Positions 57,191-64,000 of a stretch of DNA of 64,000 bases are shown piece by piece. The stretch spans positions 4,984,705 to 5,048,704 of the forward strand of contig NC_055987.1 of NCBI RefSeq assembly GCF_018446385.1, read 5' to 3'. A program made the position numbers and the translations under genes. Under the pieces are notes generated by a model that saw only the letters and a program-made list of their open reading frames with translations, searched no databases and was not told the origin of the DNA. Positions within the stretch are counted from its first letter, which is position 1; each line of letters opens with the position of its first letter. The stretch comes from Zingiber officinale. Lineage: Eukaryota; Streptophyta; Magnoliopsida; Zingiberales; Zingiberaceae.

Positions 57191-57983
57191 TGATCCGGTG
57201 GTAAGAACAGGGGACCCCCGTTCTGGGGAGTCAACGCCACGTGGAAGTCAAAGGGCCAGGTGGCCGACCGGAGATGGGTGGGTCGAACGCCCGACCGGCC
57301 GACCGATGTCTAACTGATGGCAAAAGGCGCCCCAGCAGGAAGCTGGGCCCCGACGCTCATGGTACAGGATCGTAGGGCTGAGCGGAGGGCACGCTCGGCT
57401 GAAGACATGAGGTAGCATACTGCTAACAGTCCCCACAAAGCACATTACCGAGAATCTCCCAAGTAGACCGCTATAGGTGTCCGACCGGACGTAAGGTAGA
57501 GGTTGGCCGGCCGGACGCCCGGCCGGGAGCAAGGGGAAAAAGACAAGGGACATCTTTTTCTGACAGCGACATGTTCTACGTTTAGGCCATACTCCAAATC
57601 TTACGACAGGGGGTTCCACTGTCCCATCGAAGACGTGCTTGGACTGTGGCAGTATGGGGTCAGTTAAGCTCACTGACAGGCCTTTACTGGGGTATGGGCT
57701 GAGGACACGTGTACACCCTGGTATGTGTGCACCCGCTTCTCCAGAGCCCTATATAAAGGCCCTCATCTTTCGCCAGAGGGATGCATTCTACGATTCTTGG
57801 AGCCACTTTCTTGTTGAGCTTTGCCTGACTTGAGCGTCGGAGGGTCGTCGCTGGGAACCCCTTCCCGGCCCGACTTCCTTGCAGGTTCGCCGGAGGACCG
57901 TACGACCGGTCGGAGACCCACGTTAGCGACTCGGAGAGCGCCACGTGCCCAGCGTCCGTTGATTCAGCTTTCGGACAGGATCA
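57191..57983 (+). repeat. 3' LTR of the Tat element
   Basis: 793 bp, about 96 percent identical by eye to 44064-44856, preceded by a purine-rich tract. It is followed by the ACCGT duplication and the resumed LINE frame. Confidence 0.95.
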
Positions 57984-57988
57984 ACCGT

Positions 57989-58793
57989 GGTGTATGTTGT
58001 TTGCAGATGATATTATTTTGGTAGATGAGACACGTGAAGGAGTAAATGCTAAGCTAGAATCTTGGAGGGAAACACTAGAAGAGAAAGGTTTTATGCTTAG
58101 TATATTAAAGACAGAATATATGGAATTTAAATTTAGCAATATTAGAAGTAATGAAACAATTGTTAAGGTAGGAGAGGACGAGTTACCCGGAACCAAGAGA
58201 TTTAAATATTTAGGATCATTTTTACAAAATGATGGAGGAATTGAGAGAGACGTCTTACATAGAATACAAGCAGGATGGGTGAAATGGAGGGGAGCGTCGG
58301 GTGTTTTATGTGACCGTAAAGTACCTCTTAAACTTAAAGGTAAGTTCTATAAAACCGTTGTTAGACCTGCTATGTTATATGGAGCTGAATGTTGGGTTAT
58401 GACTCGAGCACATGAGCATAAGATGAGAGTTGCAGAGATGAGGATGTTAAGGTGGATGTGTGGACATACGAAGATGGACAAAATAAGGAATGAGAGCATT
58501 AGAGAGAAAGTCGGAGTTGCATCTATTGAGGACAAACTCTGAGAGACACGTTTAAGATGGTACGGACATGTACTTAGACGACCAATAAATGCTCCAGTTA
58601 GGCGATGTGAAACTATGTTAAACATGCATATCAAACGAGGAAGAGGAAGACCAAAAAAGACTTGGTTAGCAACAATAAAACAAGATAAAATTTATTTAAA
58701 TATAGATGATGATATAATAGGAGATAGAGCTCAATGGCGTAAAAGGATTCATACAGCCGACCCCACCTAGTGGGAAAAGGCTTGATTGTTGTT
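57989..58793 (+). pseudogene. LINE reverse transcriptase C-terminal half and 3' tail
   Basis: Begins within the catalytic box (CMLFADDIILV, with the DD pair), then KYLGSFLQNDGGIE, a thumb region with RPAMLYGAECW, RMLRWMCGHTKMDKIRN, and [12 protein letters not shown] near 58550-58580. A TGA near 58540 replaces a probable Arg codon. It ends with the ADPT-type terminus typical of plant RTEs and a TTG-rich tail. Confidence 0.9.
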
Positions 58794-58814
58794 GTATTTA
58801 TTAAGTAACGAACT
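58794..58814 (+). repeat. 21-bp target-site duplication, right copy (RTE LINE)
   Basis: An exact copy of 41603-41623, directly after the TTG-rich LINE tail. Confidence 0.9.
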
Positions 58815-58832
58815 ACCAATATATAGATTTTT

Positions 58833-61055
58833 CAGTAATTTATCAAATCACGCACCTATATATCTTAATTGATCAAAAGACGTATGTTACTTTGGTATTT
58901 ATCAAAGGACATATTTTTTCAAGTACACTTCCCTTTTTATCCTTCTGACAAATCATTTTTTTTTGTCGTTTTTCTTTTCTCCCTCTTTTTTTTCCTATCT
59001 CCTCTTTTATCAACGACATTTAAAATTTAGTTAATTTTTTGATAATATTTTAATACATTTAGAGAAGCTAAAATAAACTATGAATAATAAATTTAAACTC
59101 CTTGCAACATCAGTAATCCACAGGAACTGAAATCGGTATAATCTGAGATCTCTAGATCTATCAGTGGATTTCGGTCAAAATCCACTAATGGACCTAGAGA
59201 GCTCCGATTGCATCTATTTCAGTTTCTATGGATTCCTGGTGTTGCAAGGAGTTCAAATATGCTATCTATTATTTATTTTGACTTTTAGAAGGTGTTAAAA
59301 TATAAGAAAAAAGAATCAGCAAAAAAATTTCATATCAGGCCCACCAGGAATCCATAGAAACTGAAATGGGTGCAATCGGAGCTCTCTAGGTTCATCAGTG
59401 GGTTTTGATCGAAATCCACTGATGGACCTAGAGACCTCAGATTACACCCATTTCAATTCCTGTGGATTCCTGATGTTACAAGGAGTTCAAATTTGTTATC
59501 CATTATTTATTTTGACTTTTAGAAGGTGTTAAAATATAAGAAGAAAGAATCAGCAAAAAGGCTCCACGTTAGGCCTGATATAATTCATATTAGGCCCAAC
59601 GTGGGCCTGATATGATTCCATATCAGACCCAATGTGGATCTCACTCTATTAGGAATGCTCAACTGTTTTAGAAACTCTTCATTTCATAATGGATGTGTTT
59701 ATGATTGCTCTAAGTAGAAAAATAGATAAGGGCATCAATACATATCCTCCTATATAAGTGTTTCAGCTAGTGATGAAATCAAGGGGAAAAAGGCAGTAGC
59801 AAAACGTTGAGAGTTCTCTGATAAATTAGAGAATGTATAATGCTTCATTACATGTAAGAAATACATATGCAAACACTTAGAACAAATAGCATAGTATAGT
59901 TATTGAAAAAAGAGAAGATACGTATAATTCCAATAAATAGAATTGACACAATACCAGATAGACCTAATTCTTCTACTAGCATGTAACTGCAAATAAGTCA
60001 TGACTCACTTATTTCTTCTTTCTTTGTAAAAGAAAATTAATCCAGAAAATGAGATCACTTACGAGAAATAAGGGAAAAGGACAAAGAGACACCACTCCAA
60101 ATTCTGAAAACTGAAAGAAAAGTGTGTCAATTATTTAAATGGAAAAAGATACCAAGCAAAAGGCAGAGGAATTACAAAAATCATTACTTTTCAATATCCA
60201 ATCCAGCATATTTGAAGAGGTATTCAGCAGTTAAGGCTTTTCCAATGTGCGTAATTTTTCAAACCCCCAACAAAGATATACATCATGAACTGAGATTTAA
60301 GTCAAAATAAAATGATACATTGGAAATGAAGAGTTTCTAAAACAATTGAGCATTCCTAATAGAGTGAGATCCACATTGGGCCTGATATGGAATCATATCA
60401 GGCCCAACGTGAGCCTGATATGATTCATATCAGGCCTAACGTGGAGTCTTTTTACTGATTCTTTCTTCTTATATTTTAACATATTCTAAAAGTCAAAATA
60501 AACAATGGATAACATATTTGAACTCCTTGCAACATCAGGAATTCACAGGAACTGAAATGAGTGTAATCTGATATGATTCATATTAGGCCCAACGTGTGCC
60601 TGATATGATTCATATCAGGCTCAATGTGGGCCCGATATGAAATTTTTTTTGTTGATTCTTTTTTCTTGTATTTTAACACCTTCTAAAAGTCAAAATAAAC
60701 AATGGATAACATATTTGAACTCCTTGCAACACCAGAAATCCATAAAAATTGAAATGGGTGCAATCGAAGCTCTCTAGATCTATCAGTGGGTTTTGACCGA
60801 AACTAATAGTTTATTTTAGCTTCTCTAAATGTATTAAAATGTTATAAAAAAATTAACTAAATTTTAAATATCGTTGATAAAAGAGGAGATAGGAAAGAGA
60901 AGAGGGAGAAAAGAAAAACGATAAAAAAAAGTTTGATTTGTCAGAAGAATAAAAAGAGAAGTGCATTTGAAAAAGTACGTCTTTTGATAAATACCAAAGT
61001 AGTATACGTTTTTTAATCAATTAAGAGGTCTAGGTACGTAATTTGATAAATTGCC
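58833..61055. mobile_element. MULE-like foldback element with long inverted arms
   Basis: 2.2 kb flanked by ATAGATTTTT at 58823-58832 and 61056-61065. A 9-10 bp duplication fits Mutator-like elements. The arms are long: about 58833-59700 pairs in reverse with about 60318-61055, starting at AATTTATCAAATYACG. Inside the arms are further palindromes of about 150-190 bp (59097-59252 and 59337-59490, centred on TGGATTTYGGTCAAAATCCA) and short GGCCCAACGTGGGCC-type palindromes. The centre (59700-60318) is AT-rich with no transposase. The sequence could fold into one large branched hairpin. Confidence 0.8.
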
Positions 61056-61065
61056 ATAGATTTTT

Positions 61066-61406
61066 AGTGTATATTTTTAAATAAAATATATATACTTTAA
61101 CGTTGGCTCAAAGCTGATTTACAAATGAAGTGTGAAATAAAAAAATTGTTTCAAATTTATCTGATATTGAAATCAAAATGCTGACGGAGGCGTGATTTTA
61201 TTAAAAAAAAAAAGATAACAGGGAATTGATTTAGACGAATTAGCATAAAACATAATTTATTAAATATATTTTTCCCTGTTACAGATTGTATGCCCCAAAA
61301 ATAGAGAAAAAAAATCCTTCAATAATTGTCTACCTGACCAATTAGAATATAAAAGAATGATAATTTTACCCTAATCCTATAGGGAGCTATGATACCCATA
61401 AGGAAA
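61066..61406. other. AT-rich spacer
   Basis: No gene or repeat recognised. Confidence 0.5.
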
Positions 61407-61517
61407 ATTCTTAAGGAAAATTCTTAAGAATAGACACATAAATGATAGGATCCATCATTTCACTTTTTGTGGATCTCATCATTTATGTGTCTATCTTTAA
61501 GAATTTTCCTTAAGAAT
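61407..61517. mobile_element. Small hairpin MITE
   Basis: ATTCTTAAGGAAAATTCTTA at the left is inverted at the right end, and the inner GACACATAAATGAT also pairs with ATCATTTATGTGTC. About 111 bp in all. No clear target duplication, superfamily open. Confidence 0.65.
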
Positions 61518-62333
61518 ATCATTTCTCATCCTATAGGTAATTGATATCTGACCTAAAGAGAGAAGGATATGGAGAAAATTTTTATACTTGATTATAGTAA
61601 ATGGATATTTGGATATTAGTATATAGATATGAAGATGAATATAATAAAATTCTACCCACATACTATCCGATATCCGATACCCGATAAGAAAGCTCACTCC
61701 GAGGCACCTACTTCTGCTCACTACACTACGGGGCATGCTGCTGATGATTGGCTCAGATATTCATTTGAGTTTGGAAGCGAGGAAGCTTACTCTCCCTCTT
61801 CCCTCCGTACATGAACCAGACGAGAATTGAACCAGTGACTCACGACATTGTGATTGCTCAATTTCTACCTTTCTCATGCATACCTCACCTATGACAAGTA
61901 TATATATAAATAACTTTAGCCCGATTTTCGTGTTAGAAAAAAAAAACTTAATTTGTCTCTTTATTCGATCATTTATACGTATCTCATTTTCTTTTTTATG
62001 AGAAATATTCACTCGAATGAATGTGAGACGAGGAAGAACCGACAAGTACATTGAAATAATTTTTTTTAAAAAAAAACGAGAATGGTAAGGAGTAATATAA
62101 TGATGGGTAGGATATAAATACTCGAAACTCCGATGATATGAAAATGGGTATAAAAGTTAAATACCTAATAAGTATGAAAATAATTATAAATATAATAAAT
62201 AAAGATAGATATAAAAAATATAAAATTCTATCTAAATCCTACCCATTGTCATCCCTAAAAATACCATTAGCATCGTATATCCAAAGTTTAATGCTTGCCA
62301 TCATTAAATGTTGGGGAAATTAAAAGTGCATTA
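61518..62333. other. AT-rich intergenic DNA
   Basis: Contains repeated ATCCGATA/CCCGATA-like words (about 61666-61690) and several A/T runs. No gene seen. Confidence 0.5.
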
Positions 62334-62883
62334 GACCATCTCCAACCACAAAATCCATTTTGGTGTCATTTTCAACACCAATTTGGTGTCACTTTAGCAC
62401 CAAATAATTTTCCAACTCCAACCAATACACACTATTTCCTACCCTAAAAGAAATATTCCTTAGAATATTCTATTTTTCCATCTTATAATTTATTATTCAA
62501 CATACATATTAATTTATTAAATATTTTAATTATGATAATAATTACTATTAAAATCAATAATTTTATGGTACATAATAATTAATTTTTAAATATTATTTAT
62601 TTAAGTAATAACTAATATAAATTTATAATATAAAAAATTTACATAATAAATTCAAATTAAATAATATTAATTTATAATATTTAAGAATATTTTAAATATA
62701 AATTTAATATTATAATATATTATATTAAAAAAAAGGCACTTGCATCATTTTGGTGCAAGTGAACAGTGCAACACCATTTGTTCACTTGCATTAAAATGGT
62801 GCAAATTTTAATTTTACTTTGAAGAGTATTTAGAATTCTTTTTATATTAAAATTGTGTAAAAAGAAATGCGTTAGAGTTGGTC
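62334..62883. mobile_element. PIF/Harbinger-like MITE
   Basis: The ends GACCATCTCCAACC and (reverse) GACCAACTCTAACG form imperfect inverted repeats. TTA flanks both sides (62331-62333 and 62884-62886), the usual 3-bp Harbinger duplication. About 550 bp and very AT-rich, with an internal hairpin near 62735-62815 (GCACTTGCATCATTTTGGTG and partner). No coding capacity. Confidence 0.65.
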
Positions 62884-62894
62884 TTATTTCGGTA

Positions 62895-63095
62895 GTTCAA
62901 ATCTTCTGTCCCTAAATTTTTCTATCGCGTGCCCCCTGCCAATCGAACGGATCAGATTACATCTCAAGGCATCATGATATTTTTAAGATGTGTACAGTAT
63001 CCTCGTGATATGCAAGACATCTTTAAGATGTAATCTGGTCCGTCCGATCATCAAAGGGACACAGGGATAGAAAAATTTAGGGACAGGATTTGAAC
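62895..63095. mobile_element. Palindromic MITE of about 200 bp
   Basis: GTTCAAATC...CTGTCCCTAAATTTTTCTATC at the left is matched in reverse by GATAGAAAAATTTAGGGACAG...GATTTGAAC at the right. The inner ACGGATCAGATTACATC also pairs with GATGTAATCTGGTCCGT. It begins 11 bases after the preceding MITE. No clear target duplication. Confidence 0.75.
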
Positions 63096-64000
63096 TCTTA
63101 TTCCGGACCCAATTGTTGATTCTAATACGGTCATTTCAGCATTTTTTTTTTTTATATATATCCTAAGTATCTAAATTTTATCATTCGATTAATCTTGTGG
63201 TAGACGCAAATCTAAGAAACATGATGGTCCATAACATAAATAGTCCAATATAATTGGTTGTTCGAGCACCGTATGCATCTGAAAATGCACAAAATTGAAC
63301 CCTGGTCACTGGCTTTATCCCACCTTACGACTGACCATCTCACCGTGTTCTGGGAGTCCATTTCAACCCCATCTTGATTCTTCAATGGATCAAGTGTTAG
63401 AAAGTGAAAGAAATTTTAGCCTTTCGGCAGAGAGTATGAATCATATACGTCTATGGACAAAGTACAAGAGAGATTGAAGTTTTCAAGCAAGTTAAAGTCA
63501 AAATAGGATGCAAAGTCACATCTCAAGAAAAGGAAATTGTTAAGCTTCGAATTAGGGTCAATTCGAATGAACGGGATCGGATTGAAATTTATTTTTATAA
63601 AAAAAATTAAAAAAAAATAAATTCCAATTAAACTATTTTTCATAAAATTCTTTCAATACTTCATCATTATAATATTAATATTTATATACATAAAAATATC
63701 TTAATTTTTAAAATAAATTTAATTTAATCTTAAAAACATTCAATAAAACTTAAATTCATGTCAACCCAAATCCAACCAAAAAAAATCTCTAATCTAAAAA
63801 CTTCTCAGACCTGATTTATTCATCTTGAGCTTGTTAAATTCTCAGAATCTACAGCGCAAGTCAATTTCATAGCAAATTTATGTGCTGTGTTCACATCATG
63901 ATCTGAGATCACTAGTTTATGGCACTTCACTTTGCATTCAAACAGAAATAGAACTATATATTCAAACACTAGATAGCAGATACAAAGCCTATTAAACTAC
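63096..64000. other. AT-rich intergenic DNA at the window end
   Basis: No gene recognised; only short chance frames and A/T runs. Confidence 0.5.

Larger units (their letters stand above)
44064..57983 (+). mobile_element. Ty3/gypsy LTR retrotransposon, Tat lineage, nested in the LINE
   Basis: 13.9 kb with LTRs of equal length (793 bp), TG...CA ends and a 5-bp duplication ACCGT (44059-44063 and 57984-57988). The primer site TTTGGCGTCGTCTGTGGGAA follows the left LTR, and a purine tract AAGGGGAGACAAG precedes the right one. Order: Gag, protease, reverse transcriptase, RNase H, a second RNase H, integrase, a 65-bp tandem array, then an antisense gene module. Dual RNase H and the antisense frames point to Tat. 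A by-eye count gives about 30 LTR differences, mostly transitions. At a commonly used grass rate that suggests roughly 1-2 million years. It is itself hit by a solo LTR (45876-48739) and carries a handful of further breaks. Confidence 0.93.
41624..58793 (+). mobile_element. RTE-clade LINE, full length, interrupted by a Tat gypsy element
   Basis: Bounded by a perfect 21-bp duplication. Without the nested insertion (44064-57983 plus one copy of its 5-bp duplication) it is about 3.2 kb, the usual RTE length. Order: 5' UTR with an 84-bp tandem repeat (41782-41949), an AP-type endonuclease, a reverse transcriptase, and a short 3' end finishing in a TTG-type repeat (TTGATTGTTGTT), an RTE hallmark. 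One continuous ORF is expected for the clade. Here it carries in-frame TGA codons at 42865, 43490 and about 58540, and a one-base frame change near 43095-43110, so this copy is dead. Confidence 0.9.

Overview
The window is nuclear DNA of a flowering plant, most probably a monocot. It has spliceosomal genes with GT-AG introns, very GC-rich coding exons in the P450, SKS and NAC genes set in AT-rich intergenic DNA, and many plant-type retroelements. The LTR styles (G-run termini, AGTCGACT palindromes) suggest Zingiberales to me, but that is a weak inference from sequence style.

Six host genes can be read exon by exon, with frames agreeing at every junction. They are: the 3' part of an LRR receptor-like kinase of the At1g06840 type (1523-13113, +, upstream LRR exons outside the window); a nine-exon bromodomain protein (19184-22194, -); a CYP714-type cytochrome P450 (24428-26812, +); an SKU5-similar multicopper-oxidase-like protein (27275-29127, -); an ATAF-type NAC transcription factor (31120-32123, +); and an ACHT-type atypical chloroplast thioredoxin (40106-41225, +). 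They do not form one pathway. The 24-32 kb stretch is the gene-dense core, and the rest is dominated by repeats.

Repeat layout: a TRIM-like copia end (1-743); a gag-only copia element inside a kinase intron (5548-10332); a tRNA-type SINE with an 8-bp duplication (13399-13611); a degraded copia (13820-18723) carrying a solo LTR (15758-17474); two hAT MITEs (20833-21260 and 22703-23138); a copia gag scrap beside a partial Tat-type gypsy (34105-36582); and a three-level nest at 41.6-58.8 kb. In that nest, a full-length RTE-clade LINE with a 21-bp target duplication was hit by a 13.9-kb Tat-lineage Ty3/gypsy element (793-bp LTRs, ACCGT duplication). That element was in turn hit by a 2.86-kb solo LTR (TCACA duplication). 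Directly beyond lies a 2.2-kb MULE-like foldback element (58833-61055), then a cluster of small hairpin MITEs.

No previously undescribed gene system stands out. The least routine signals are the antisense intron-bearing gene module and the 65-bp tandem array inside the Tat element, the foldback element with long arms and inner palindromes, the palindrome-rich LTRs of the kinase-intron copia, and an unrecognised coding-like fragment cut off by an LTR at 18724. All LTR elements are treated as fossils. Boundaries and domain calls were read by eye, without database searches.
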